From Flavobacterium sp. 140616W15 (lineage in GTDB: Bacteria; Bacteroidota; Bacteroidia; Flavobacteriales; Flavobacteriaceae): a stretch of 64,000 bases of DNA. The stretch is taken from the NCBI RefSeq assembly GCF_003668995.1, contig NZ_CP033068.1, forward strand, positions 682,001 to 746,000, in the 5' to 3' direction. The notes beneath the pieces were generated by a model, which was not told the origin of the DNA, did no database searches, and saw only the letters and a program-made list of their open reading frames with translations. Of this stretch, positions 25,118-33,494 are shown one piece after another (position 1 is the first letter of the stretch; the number at the start of each line of letters is the position of its first letter). The position numbers and the translations under genes were made by a program.

Positions 25118-26482
25118 TTAAATAGTCATCGAAAACAAACTTGTCTCTGGTGCTTTTCTCTTTAAATGTAAATCAAAAGCCATACAGATATTACGTACAA
25201 AAGGTTTTCCTGCTTCTGTAACGTTTATTTTTTGATTCTCGATAATAAGTAATCCATCATTCTCCATTTCTTTTAGCTGAACTAGGATTTCTGGTATCTC
25301 TTTAAAATAGTCACTTTCTTTACTCCATGTAGTCTCAAAATTACACATTAAGTTTAAGATGTGTTTTCTAATAATAAGATCCTCTTCAGTTAGTATATGC
25401 CCTTTTACAACAGGAAGTTTATCCCACTCTAATAATTGGTAGTAGTCTTCAATACTTTTTACATTTTGAGCAAAACTATACCAACTGTCACTAATTGATG
25501 AAACGCCAAGTCCAATCATTAATTGGGTTTTGGAAGCGCTATATCCCATGAAATTACGATGCAATTTCCCTTCTTTAAAAGCAGTGTATAAATGGTCAGA
25601 TTTTAAAGCAAAATGATCCATTCCAATTTCATAATACTCATTTTTATATAATAGTTCTTTTCCAATTTCGTATAATTTTCGTTTTTCGGCATCTTTAGGG
25701 ACGTTCTCATCACTAAAACCTCTTTGTCCGTTCCCTTTAATCCAGGGCACATGTGCGTAGCTATAAAAAGCCAAACGATCAGGTTGTAGTGAATTTGTTT
25801 TCTCTATGGTGTCGATAATATCTTCAACTCCCTGAAAAGGCAAGCCAAAAATTAAATCATGGCTTATAGATGTATAACCAATTTCTTTGGCCCAAAACGT
25901 AACTTTAGCCACATTATGGAAAGATTGTTCACGATGAATTGCTTTTTGTACTTTTTGAGAGTAATCTTGAACTCCGTAACTCACTCTTCGAAATCCTAAA
26001 TTATATAGTTTTTGTAAATGTTCGTAAGTTGTATTATTAGGATGCCCTTCAAAACTAAATTCATGTTCTTTAGCTTTTTCAGCATAAGAAAAAATACCAT
26101 TAATTAAATCTTCAAGATTTTTAGGGGAGAAGAAAGTAGGTGTTCCCCCCCCTAAGTGAATCTCTTTTATTATGGGTTTTTCATTAAGAAGTTTACAATA
26201 CAGGCTCCATTCTTTTATTACTGCTTCTATATATGGATTTTCTACATCATGGTTTTTTGTAATTCGTTTGTTGCAACCACAAAAAGTACACATGCTTTCG
26301 CAAAAAGGTAAATGGATATATAGACTAATTCCGTCTTTTTGATTGCTTTCGGCGAATGATTTTTGCAAAGAATCAATCCAAAGTTGATAGGTGAAATCAT
26401 TTTCATTCCAGTAAGGAACAGTAGGATAGCTAGTGTATCTTGGTCCCGGAACATTATATTTTTGTATCAACGAATTTTTCAT
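25118..26482 (-). CDS. hemN: Oxygen-independent coproporphyrinogen III dehydrogenase
   Basis: A 454-aa radical-SAM enzyme. Its N-terminus reads MKNSLIQKYNVPGPRYTSYP, the typical HemN start, with the cluster motif FCESMCTFCGC (Cys 61, 65 and 68 plus the extra HemN Cys 70). GGGTPTF and the YSYAHVPW segment are also present. It makes protoporphyrinogen without oxygen, supplying heme to the cbb3 oxidase. An upstream Met at 26506 is rejected because it lies inside the promoter -7 element. It converges with the TauE/SafE-like gene at 8 bp. Confidence 0.95.
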   Translation of the reverse strand: MKNSLIQKYNVPGPRYTSYPTVPYWNENDFTYQLWIDSLQKSFAESNQKDGISLYIHLPFCESMCTFCGCNKRITKNHDVENPYIEAVIKEWSLYCKLLNEKPIIKEIHLGGGTPTFFSPKNLEDLINGIFSYAEKAKEHEFSFEGHPNNTTYEHLQKLYNLGFRRVSYGVQDYSQKVQKAIHREQSFHNVAKVTFWAKEIGYTSISHDLIFGLPFQGVEDIIDTIEKTNSLQPDRLAFYSYAHVPWIKGNGQRGFSDENVPKDAEKRKLYEIGKELLYKNEYYEIGMDHFALKSDHLYTAFKEGKLHRNFMGYSASKTQLMIGLGVSSISDSWYSFAQNVKSIEDYYQLLEWDKLPVVKGHILTEEDLIIRKHILNLMCNFETTWSKESDYFKEIPEILVQLKEMENDGLLIIENQKINVTEAGKPFVRNICMAFDLHLKRKAPETSLFSMTI

Positions 26483-26503
26483 AATAAGAAATTTAATGGA
26501 AAT

Positions 26504-26547
26504 CAAAATTAATCAGAAACATAAGTGATTAAAATGATAATTATCAT
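26504..26547 (-). promoter_or_regulatory. Fnr/Crp-type operator and promoter of hemN
   Basis: On the minus strand the perfect palindrome ATGATAATTATCAT (26534-26547) precedes TAATTTTG (26504-26511) with a 33-bp centre spacing. Transcription should start near 26497, 15 bases before the ATG at 26482, which fixes the hemN start. Confidence 0.75.
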
Positions 26548-26557
26548 AATGTAATTC

Positions 26558-26592
26558 AAAAAAAAGAGGCTCATCTGGAGCCTCTTTTTTTT
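26558..26592 (-). terminator. Terminator of the gene at 26603-27079
   Basis: GAGGCT pairs with AGCCTC around a 7-base loop, flanked by A8 and T8 runs. It lies just after the stop of the upstream gene and just before the hemN operator. Confidence 0.88.
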
Positions 26593-26602
26593 GAATTAAG
26601 AA

Positions 26603-27079
26603 TTAATCTGAAATGCAATCTTGGATGATTTGTACCCATTTTTTACCTAATTGTTGATCTTCATGCAAACAAACTTGATTTATTTGATCATCTTCAATAT
26701 TGTAAAATGGAATTACAATTTTTTGTCCTGTTGTTTTATCTTGAAACTCAAAATCAACTTTTATGATACTATCTGAGTTTGCATCTGTTGTTGGTACTAA
26801 TCGACAAGATTTAACAAGATTTAAATCTATGAATGAACTTTCATTTTTTCCTTTATTGAAATTCATTGATATAAAACCTTTGTTTGTTTTATCTATAGCT
26901 AGAATTTTTTTGTTTTGTGATTCGGTTAAATCAAAGTTGAATTTTCCATTTTGGCTATATTTTTCTTTTATAGCTTGGATTCTAGCTTTGTTAAGAGAAT
27001 TAGAACGGTAAGAGAAATAAAGAGGTAAAAGTGATATTACGGCAAGTGCGATACCTATGATAGTTACGGAGTTATCCAT
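26603..27079 (-). CDS. Membrane-anchored protein of unknown function
   Basis: A 158-aa protein with one N-terminal helix (TIIGIALAVISLLPLYFSY, about 5-23) and a soluble domain of about 110 residues with alternating strands (for example KILAIDKTNKGFISMNF and IIKVDFEFQDKT). I do not recognise a family. It has its own terminator, and the gene behind it encodes another small membrane protein, so the two may form a pair. Confidence 0.72.
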   Translation of the reverse strand: MDNSVTIIGIALAVISLLPLYFSYRSNSLNKARIQAIKEKYSQNGKFNFDLTESQNKKILAIDKTNKGFISMNFNKGKNESSFIDLNLVKSCRLVPTTDANSDSIIKVDFEFQDKTTGQKIVIPFYNIEDDQINQVCLHEDQQLGKKWVQIIQDCISD

Positions 27080-27194
27080 TATTGTTTTTATTTAAAATTT
27101 AATTATATAACATGAAATAATAAACAGAATGCGATGGGCAAACTATTTATTTGAGAAGATATTAATCTTCAATTGCTAAAATCATGAGATTTAA

Positions 27195-27542
27195 TTACCA
27201 GAAATAATGGAAAGGATAAAGTAATATTGAGATTTTTTTTCTCTGATTTATGATTTGATCTGCAAAATTGAATATGCTTTTTTTAATGTTGTAATCGGGG
27301 ATTACAATTAAAAAAGTATCAAACCATTTAGATAAAGAAGGGTAATTTGTTTTTAAATCAGCAATAACATGAAAACTTGCTTGAGGCTGAATAAAAGCCG
27401 AAGATTTAATGCTATCGGAAGTGAAATTTGATTCTGTTTTCTGAGGTTGAATTACATCAATAACAACTTTGTCTGCATTATAAGCAGATAAAAAGAGCAT
27501 TAAGAGCCCAACAAAGATGATTACTTTTCGAATCCAAGTCAT
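27195..27542 (-). CDS. Small membrane-anchored protein of unknown function
   Basis: A 115-aa protein with one N-terminal helix (VIIFVGLLMLFLSAYNA, about 7-23) and a polar remainder. I do not recognise a family. A TAGATTTG -7-like element lies only 5 bp before the ATG, so the true start may be slightly downstream or the message nearly leaderless. Whether it is a real gene is moderately supported by its reading frame and position. Confidence 0.55.
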   Translation of the reverse strand: MTWIRKVIIFVGLLMLFLSAYNADKVVIDVIQPQKTESNFTSDSIKSSAFIQPQASFHVIADLKTNYPSLSKWFDTFLIVIPDYNIKKSIFNFADQIINQRKKISILLYPFHYFW

Positions 27543-27643
27543 GCTACAAATCTAATCTATAAAATGTAATTTAGGTACTTTTTATGAAAAAAATAGCATA
27601 ATAATAAGACAATTGTTGGTCTCTAAATGTTTTTTTAGATTTG

Positions 27644-28066
27644 TTATTGTTGCATTTTAAAATAATAATCGGCTGAATGTTTTCCGCTACCATAAAAAAA
27701 GAAAAATAGGCATACCATAAAAACACAAATAGCCAATAGTAAATTTTGTGAATGCATTTCGCCCATAAAATTAACCAATATTGCTCCTAATAAGATTGGC
27801 AATTGTGCACCAATCGCCCATCGGGTTAGCAATCCAAAAACAATCATAATACCTCCAATCATATGGGCAGGTGCAATGTAATGTATAAGAAACATTCCAC
27901 CACCAAATTTGTCAATTGGAGATATTAAATCATGTAAATACTGGATATTAGTAATGAAGAAGACTCCTTTCATAAATAAAAATACCCCCAAAGCAATACG
28001 TAATAAATCTACTGGTAAATAAGTGTGCGCATTTGCCCATTTATTTAAATTTTTTACATTTTCCAT
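27644..28066 (-). CDS. DoxX family membrane protein
   Basis: A 140-aa protein with four helices. LPVDLLRIALGVFLFMKGVFF (about 18-38) is the DoxX start, followed by PAHMIGGIMIVFGLLTRWAIG and PILLGAILVNFMG. DoxX-type proteins are linked to quinol or thiosulfate redox and to oxidative stress, but the role here cannot be assigned. It lies 109 bp downstream of the carboxylase gene on the same strand. Confidence 0.85.
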   Translation of the reverse strand: MENVKNLNKWANAHTYLPVDLLRIALGVFLFMKGVFFITNIQYLHDLISPIDKFGGGMFLIHYIAPAHMIGGIMIVFGLLTRWAIGAQLPILLGAILVNFMGEMHSQNLLLAICVFMVCLFFFFYGSGKHSADYYFKMQQ

Positions 28067-28175
28067 GATACTATAGTTATTTGAAATAATAACGCTAAGT
28101 TACTAATTTTTAACAATATAGTTGTTTTTTTTGAGGTGTAAAAAATGCCTTCTGTAATTTTATTTACTTTAAAAA

Positions 28176-29804
28176 TTATACTTGAATAACCCCAAGATTA
28201 AATGGTTTTGTAATAGGAGCGTGGTTAGCCGCTTCTATTCCCATAGAAATCCATTTACGAGTGTCTAACGGGTCTATGATAGCATCAGTCCATAATCGAG
28301 AAGCTGCATAGTATGGGGAAACTTGTTCATCATAACGAGCTTTAATTTTTGCAAATAATTCGGCCTCTTTTGCCTCATCTACAATTTCTCCTTTTGATTT
28401 TAAAGAAGATGCTTCTATTTGAGCCAATACTTTCGCCGCTTGTGTTCCTCCCATAACAGCGAGTTCTGCACTAGGCCAAGCAAAGATTAATCTAGGATCG
28501 TAGGCCTTACCACACATGGCATAATTTCCTGCCCCGTATGAATTTCCAACGATAACGGTAAATTTTGGTACTACTGAATTACTTACTGCATTTACCATTT
28601 TTGCACCGTCTTTTATGATTCCGCCATGTTCGGATTTAGAACCTACCATAAAACCTGTAACATCTTGTACAAATACTAGTGGTATTTTTTTCTGATTGCA
28701 ATTAGCAATAAAACGAGTTGCTTTATCGGCACTATCAGAGTAAATAACTCCTCCAAATTGCATTTCGCCTTTGGCAGTTTTCACTACTTTTCTTTGATTG
28801 GCTATAATTCCTACTGCCCAGCCATCAATTCTAGCATAACCTGTTATTAATGATTGTCCATAACCGTCTTTATAGGCTTCAAATTCAGAATTATCAACCA
28901 TACGCTTAATGATTTCCATCATATCGTATTGCTCATTTCGTGCTTTTGGTAGAATGCCATAAATTTCTGTTGGATCTAAGGCGGGTTTTTGGGCTTTAAT
29001 ACGGCTGTATCCAGCTTTGTCGTAATCACCAATTTTATCTACAATATTTTTTATTTTGTCTAATGCATCTTTATCATCTTTAGCTTTATAGTCGGTAACA
29101 CCCGAAATTTCGCAATGAGTAGTTGCACCACCTAAAGTTTCGTTATCTATTGTTTCTCCGATAGCAGCTTTTACTAAATAGCTTCCAGCAAGAAAAATAC
29201 TCCCTGTTTTATCTACAATTAGAGCTTCATCGCTCATAATAGGTAAATAGGCACCGCCAGCTACACAGCTACCCATTACAGCAGCTATTTGGGTAATTCC
29301 CATGCTACTCATTTGAGCATTATTTCTAAAAATACGCCCAAAATGTTCTTTGTCTGGAAAAATCTCATCTTGTAATGGCAAATAAACTCCAGCACTATCT
29401 ACAAGATAAATTATAGGTAATCTGTTTTCCATTGCTATTTCTTGAGCGCGTAGATTTTTTTTAGCAGTAATAGGAAACCAAGCACCTGCTTTTACAGTGG
29501 CGTCATTGGCAACAACAACACATTGTTTTCCTCTTACATATCCTATTTTTACAACAACACCGCCAGATGGACATCCGCCATGCTCTGCATACATTCCGTC
29601 TCCAACAAAACCACCAATTTCTATATATTTTGAATTTTCATCAAGCAAATAATCAATTCGCTCTCTTGCTGTCATTTTACCTTCTGAATGAAGTTTTTCT
29701 ATGCGTTTTTCGCCACCGCCTAATTTTACTTTAGCAAATTTTTGTTTTAGTTCAGAAAGTAAGAGTTTATTGTGATCTTCGTTTTTATTGAAGTTTAAAT
29801 CCAT
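28176..29804 (-). CDS. Acyl-CoA carboxylase, carboxyltransferase (beta) subunit
   Basis: A 542-aa protein of the propionyl/methylcrotonyl-CoA carboxylase beta family. The N-terminal half has KMTARERIDYLLD and HGGCPSGGVVVKIG, while the C-terminal half has VQDVTGFMVGS and VGNSYGAGNYAMCG, the oxyanion-hole glycines. It transfers carboxyl from biotin to an acyl-CoA. The biotin carboxylase partner is not in the window. The 542-aa length and MAGNxYGAGNYAM-like motif favour methylcrotonyl-CoA carboxylase over propionyl-CoA carboxylase, but this is not certain. Confidence 0.9.
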   Translation of the reverse strand: MDLNFNKNEDHNKLLLSELKQKFAKVKLGGGEKRIEKLHSEGKMTARERIDYLLDENSKYIEIGGFVGDGMYAEHGGCPSGGVVVKIGYVRGKQCVVVANDATVKAGAWFPITAKKNLRAQEIAMENRLPIIYLVDSAGVYLPLQDEIFPDKEHFGRIFRNNAQMSSMGITQIAAVMGSCVAGGAYLPIMSDEALIVDKTGSIFLAGSYLVKAAIGETIDNETLGGATTHCEISGVTDYKAKDDKDALDKIKNIVDKIGDYDKAGYSRIKAQKPALDPTEIYGILPKARNEQYDMMEIIKRMVDNSEFEAYKDGYGQSLITGYARIDGWAVGIIANQRKVVKTAKGEMQFGGVIYSDSADKATRFIANCNQKKIPLVFVQDVTGFMVGSKSEHGGIIKDGAKMVNAVSNSVVPKFTVIVGNSYGAGNYAMCGKAYDPRLIFAWPSAELAVMGGTQAAKVLAQIEASSLKSKGEIVDEAKEAELFAKIKARYDEQVSPYYAASRLWTDAIIDPLDTRKWISMGIEAANHAPITKPFNLGVIQV

Positions 29805-29929
29805 AATAAAATAGTGTTTTTATAAAATAGTGTGTGCTAATTTACGAAATCGATCGAAATAAATTGATATGATACAATTACTTTAATGATGTAAGTCGTA
29901 AAGTGTTTGTTTACAAATAGAAATAAAAA

Positions 29930-29953
29930 AAAACAGAAGCGAACTTCTGTTTT
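29930..29953 (-). terminator. lpxD terminator
   Basis: On the minus strand AAAACAGAAG pairs with CTTCTGTTTT, followed by a T tract. It lies 23 bp after the lpxD stop. Confidence 0.82.
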
Positions 29954-29975
29954 AAATATCTATTGAAATATTTTT

Positions 29976-30974
29976 TTATTTTTTAGAATCGCAAACTAAT
30001 CGTTTTAAGATTGCCCACTGTTTTAAAGCATCACGAGCTTCTACGGCTGGATATCCTAGCATTGTTTTACCAGCAGGAATATCACCAGTAACTCCTGATC
30101 CTGCACCTACAATAGCACCATCTCCTATAGTTGTATGGTCTTTAATAGAAGCGCTTCCGCCAATGATAACTCCGTTACCTAGCGTTACAGAACCAGCTAA
30201 ACCGCTATTTCCAGCCATGATACAAAATTTACCTAGTTTACTATTGTGGCCTATCTGAACTAAATTGTCAATTTTACATCCATCACCAAGAATAGTTGAA
30301 CTGAATTTTCCACGATCAACACATGAATTTGCTCCAATTTCAACCCCGTTTCCTATAATTACATTTCCGATTTGTGGAATTTTAACCAATCCTTTTTCAT
30401 TGCATGGGCGAAATCCAAAACCATCCGCTCCAATAGTTGCATTAGGATGAATGATACAATCGTTACCAATATGACAACGCTCGCGGATTACTGCTCCTGG
30501 CCAAATAGTGGTGTTTTTACCAATAGTGCATTCATCAAGGATAGTTACGTTTGGATAGATAGTTACATTATCGGCTAATTTAACTTTAGGGCCAATATAA
30601 CATCCAGCTCCAATTCGAACACCTTCACCAATAATTGCAGATTCATCTACAACTGCTCTAACGTGTATGTTGTTATGGAAGATAGGTGTAGGTGGTGCAA
30701 AAAGTGCTAATATTTGCGACATTGCTAAATCGGCATTCTTTACTTTTATAAAAGCTCGATTTTCTCCTGGTTCTATCGAAATATCTTCATTAACAATAGC
30801 TACACTAGCTTTGGAATCTTGCCAATGTTTTTCATATTTTTTGTTTCCAATGAACGAAATTTCGGTATTGGTGGCTTTGTCTAATTGTTCTGTAGCAGTA
30901 ATATTTTGTGAAGTATCACCATAAATAACACCATTAATTACTTCGTTAATCTCTTGGATAGAATAGGATTTCAT
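29976..30974 (-). CDS. lpxD: UDP-3-O-acylglucosamine N-acyltransferase
   Basis: A 332-aa protein. An N-terminal LpxD domain (about 1-100) is followed by a left-handed beta-helix of hexapeptide repeats (about 105-290), for example AIIGEGVRIGAGCYIG. The catalytic His lies in QIGHNSKLG (about 240). It adds the second hydroxy-acyl chain to lipid A precursor in the cytoplasm. This copy stands alone, not in the lpx cluster; a second acyltransferase elsewhere in the genome is common in the group. Confidence 0.93.
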   Translation of the reverse strand: MKSYSIQEINEVINGVIYGDTSQNITATEQLDKATNTEISFIGNKKYEKHWQDSKASVAIVNEDISIEPGENRAFIKVKNADLAMSQILALFAPPTPIFHNNIHVRAVVDESAIIGEGVRIGAGCYIGPKVKLADNVTIYPNVTILDECTIGKNTTIWPGAVIRERCHIGNDCIIHPNATIGADGFGFRPCNEKGLVKIPQIGNVIIGNGVEIGANSCVDRGKFSSTILGDGCKIDNLVQIGHNSKLGKFCIMAGNSGLAGSVTLGNGVIIGGSASIKDHTTIGDGAIVGAGSGVTGDIPAGKTMLGYPAVEARDALKQWAILKRLVCDSKK

Positions 30975-31295
30975 TTATTATGAATTAGTTTTAGGGTTTT
31001 GCGGTATTTTTTGCCAAATAAAATCAATTAGTATTTAATTACCTAATTATATTTTGATGGATTTTAATAAAAAGATAAAATAACAATCTGATTATTATAA
31101 AAACGTTATTAAATCTATTAAATTGTTGATAGTTTTTAATTTGCTGTTAATAAGTGTTTTTTATTAAATTATTTAGAGATATACGTAGATTAGTAAGTTG
31201 ATGAGGTTGTGTGAGATATAATATTTTAATGTAAATATATAACCTGAATTCATTCTTTATGGCGTATTTTTATCACAAAAAACAACAAAAAGTTT
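30975..31295. other. Divergent intergenic region between lpxD and the phospholipase gene
   Basis: This 321-bp stretch is strongly AT-rich and must hold the promoters for lpxD (minus) and the phospholipase gene (plus). No exact TAnnTTTG element, TGA-N6-TCA site, hairpin or reading frame stands out. Confidence 0.5.
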
Positions 31296-32204
31296 ATGAA
31301 ATTATTTTTGAATAATAAAATACTTCTTTTCCTATTATTTAATTCTGTGTTTACTTATTCTCAAGTAAAAGATTTGTTTAGTAAGCCCACTAAGCTTCAT
31401 ACAATATCTGAAAGGTGGGAATTAACTCCAGAATCATCAAATGGAACATTTTTGATAACCCCATATAAACCTATTTATGTCTTACCTCTTAATTGGTATA
31501 GTTCACCAAATGAACAGCCTTATTCAGGGAACGGTAAGCCAGAGTATGTTACGCCTCCAGGAACCAACTATAATAATCTTGAAACAAAGTTTCAGCTTAG
31601 TTTTAAAACAAAAATTTTTCACAATGCTCTTTTTGGGAAAGGAGATTTATGGGTTGCCTATACACAGAAGTCGCAATGGCAGATTTACAATGAAAGTTTA
31701 TCAAGGCCATTCAGAGAAATCAACTATGAGCCAGAAGTTATCTTTAATTACCCTCTTAATTTTAAATTTTTAGGCTTTAATATGCGAATGGCTGGTGTTG
31801 CATTCAATCATGAATCAAATGGAAAAGGGTTGCCTTTTTCTAGAAGTTGGAATAGAATTATTTTTCATCTAGGATTTGATCGTGATAATTGGAGTGTCTA
31901 TGTAAGACCGTGGCTAAGACTTCGCGCAACAAAAGATGATAATCCAGATATTGCTCAATATATAGGACGTGGAGATATAAATATAATTTACACTAAAAAT
32001 AAAAGCATATTTACATTTACAGGAAGTAATAATTTAAGTTTTAATAATAACAGGGGGAATGCAGCACTTTCATGGTCGTATCCAATTGCTGGAAATCTAA
32101 AAGGATTTCTTTTAGCAACGCATGGTTATGGAGAAACTTTGATTGATTATAATCATTTGCAAACAACGATAGGAGTAGGTGTTTCTTTAATTGGACCACT
32201 TTAG
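31296..32204 (+). CDS. pldA: Outer-membrane phospholipase A
   Basis: A 302-aa protein with a signal peptide (MKLFLNNKILLFLLFNSVFTYSQ). The barrel carries the family signature FNHESNGKGLPFSRSWNR (about 169-186), with the catalytic His and Ser and a downstream Asn region. DLWVAYTQKSQWQIYN (about 119-134) is also typical. OMPLA hydrolyses misplaced phospholipids in the outer leaflet. It converges with prfB over a shared terminator. Confidence 0.9.
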   Translation: MKLFLNNKILLFLLFNSVFTYSQVKDLFSKPTKLHTISERWELTPESSNGTFLITPYKPIYVLPLNWYSSPNEQPYSGNGKPEYVTPPGTNYNNLETKFQLSFKTKIFHNALFGKGDLWVAYTQKSQWQIYNESLSRPFREINYEPEVIFNYPLNFKFLGFNMRMAGVAFNHESNGKGLPFSRSWNRIIFHLGFDRDNWSVYVRPWLRLRATKDDNPDIAQYIGRGDINIIYTKNKSIFTFTGSNNLSFNNNRGNAALSWSYPIAGNLKGFLLATHGYGETLIDYNHLQTTIGVGVSLIGPL

Positions 32205-32213
32205 AATAATAAA

Positions 32214-32235
32214 AAACCCAGCACCAGCTGGGTTT
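32214..32235. terminator. Bidirectional terminator between pldA and prfB
   Basis: AAACCCAGC at 32214-32222 pairs with GCTGGGTTT at 32227-32235 around a 4-base loop, with an A run on the left that becomes a T run for prfB. Confidence 0.85.
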
Positions 32236-32246
32236 AATAATTAAGA

Positions 32247-33342
32247 TTATTCTTCTTTTTGTCCCATCATCATTAAAAATGCTTTTAGGAAAGGGTCGAT
32301 TTCACCGTTCATTACTCCATCGACATCGCTAGTTTCATAACCAGTACGAACATCTTTGACTAATTTATAGGGTTGCATCACATAATTTCGAATCTGTGAT
32401 CCCCATTCGATTTTCATTTTCCCTGCTTCTATATCGGCACGTTGCGCTTGTTGTTTTTTTAATTCGATTTCATATAATTGAGATCGTAACATTTGCATAG
32501 CCCGCTGTCTATTGTCTTGCTGCGACCTTGTTTCGGAACATTGAATTTGAATTCCAGTTGGTTTGTGTACCAATTGCACTTTTGTTTCTACTTTATTAAC
32601 ATTTTGTCCTCCTGCACCACTAGAGCGCGAAGTTGTAATTTCAATATCAGCAGGATTAATATCAATTTCAATACTATCATCCACAAGCGGATAAACATAA
32701 ACGGATGCAAAAGAGGTATGACGTTTGGCATTGCTATCAAAAGGGGAGATTCTAACTAAGCGATGTACTCCGTTTTCTCCCTTTAAATAACCAAATGAGT
32801 AATCTCCTTCAAACTCAAGCGTAACAGTTTTTATACCTGCAACCTCGCCAGCCTGAAAGTTAAGCTCTTTTATTTTGTATCCATAGTTTTCACCCCACAT
32901 CATATACATACGCATAAGCATTCCTGCCCAATCGCAACTCTCAGTTCCGCCAGCGCCAGCAGTAATTTGAACTACGGCACTTAAACTATCTCCTTCATCT
33001 GAAAGCATATTTTTGAACTCAATGTTTTCAATATGCGATTCTACAGCTTTATAGTGCTCATCTAACTCTTCAGCAGAAATAGCTCCTTCTTTATAGAAAT
33101 CGTAGGCAATTTGTAGCTCATCAGTAAGTTCGATAGCTTTGTTGTAATCTTCGATCCATTTTTTCTTATTTCTCAGATTCTTTACAATGGCTTCGGCTTC
33201 TTTTGCATTGTTCCAGAAATCGGGAGCAAAAGTCTTTTCTTCTTCGTTAGCGATTTCAATTAATTTGGCATCAACGTCAAAGATACCTCCTCAACGCACC
33301 AAGGCGCTCTACAATACCTTTTATTTGTTCGGTAGTTGTCAT
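32247..33342 (-). CDS. prfB: Peptide chain release factor 2, with programmed +1 frameshift
   Basis: The gene starts at the ATG at 33340-33342 ([21 protein letters not shown]) and meets an in-frame TGA at 33277-33279. Shifting +1 after the CTT codon continues as [13 protein letters not shown] and runs to 32247, giving 364 aa. RF2 signatures are present: the SPF tripeptide in RISPFDS (TGA and TAA recognition) and GGQ in [10 protein letters not shown] (peptide release). The shift is the normal autoregulatory device of prfB, not a mutation: low RF2 makes the ribosome pause at TGA and slip. Confidence 0.96.
33277..33291 (-). promoter_or_regulatory. prfB programmed frameshift site
   Basis: On the minus strand the order is AGGAGG (complement of 33286-33291), TAT, then CTT TGA C. 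The SD-like hexamer sits 3 bases before the slippery CTT, as in E. coli (AGGGGG TAT CTT TGA C). It is notable because Bacteroidota rarely use Shine-Dalgarno pairing for initiation. Confidence 0.93.
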
Positions 33343-33455
33343 AAATTATTAGTAGTTTTAATAAGATTTTTATAAATAACTCGTTTTAGTGCTTAACAGT
33401 TTTGTAATGGGTTAAAATTTATATAACTTCATTGAATTAGAAAACACGAAATACG

Positions 33456-33463
33456 TAATTTTG
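33456..33463 (+). promoter_or_regulatory. Threonine aldolase -7 element (TAATTTTG)
   Basis: TAATTTTG matches TAnnTTTG, with TTG at 33432-33434 upstream (21-bp spacer). It ends 31 bp before the start codon. Confidence 0.6.
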
Positions 33464-33494
33464 TTGGACAAAAATAAGATATAGTTTTTAGAAT

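Noticed and set aside
32247..33342. prfB appears to be split by a frameshift, as in the three broken genes
   Set aside because: The break is the known programmed +1 site (AGGAGG TAT CTT TGA C) and gives a normal 364-aa RF2.
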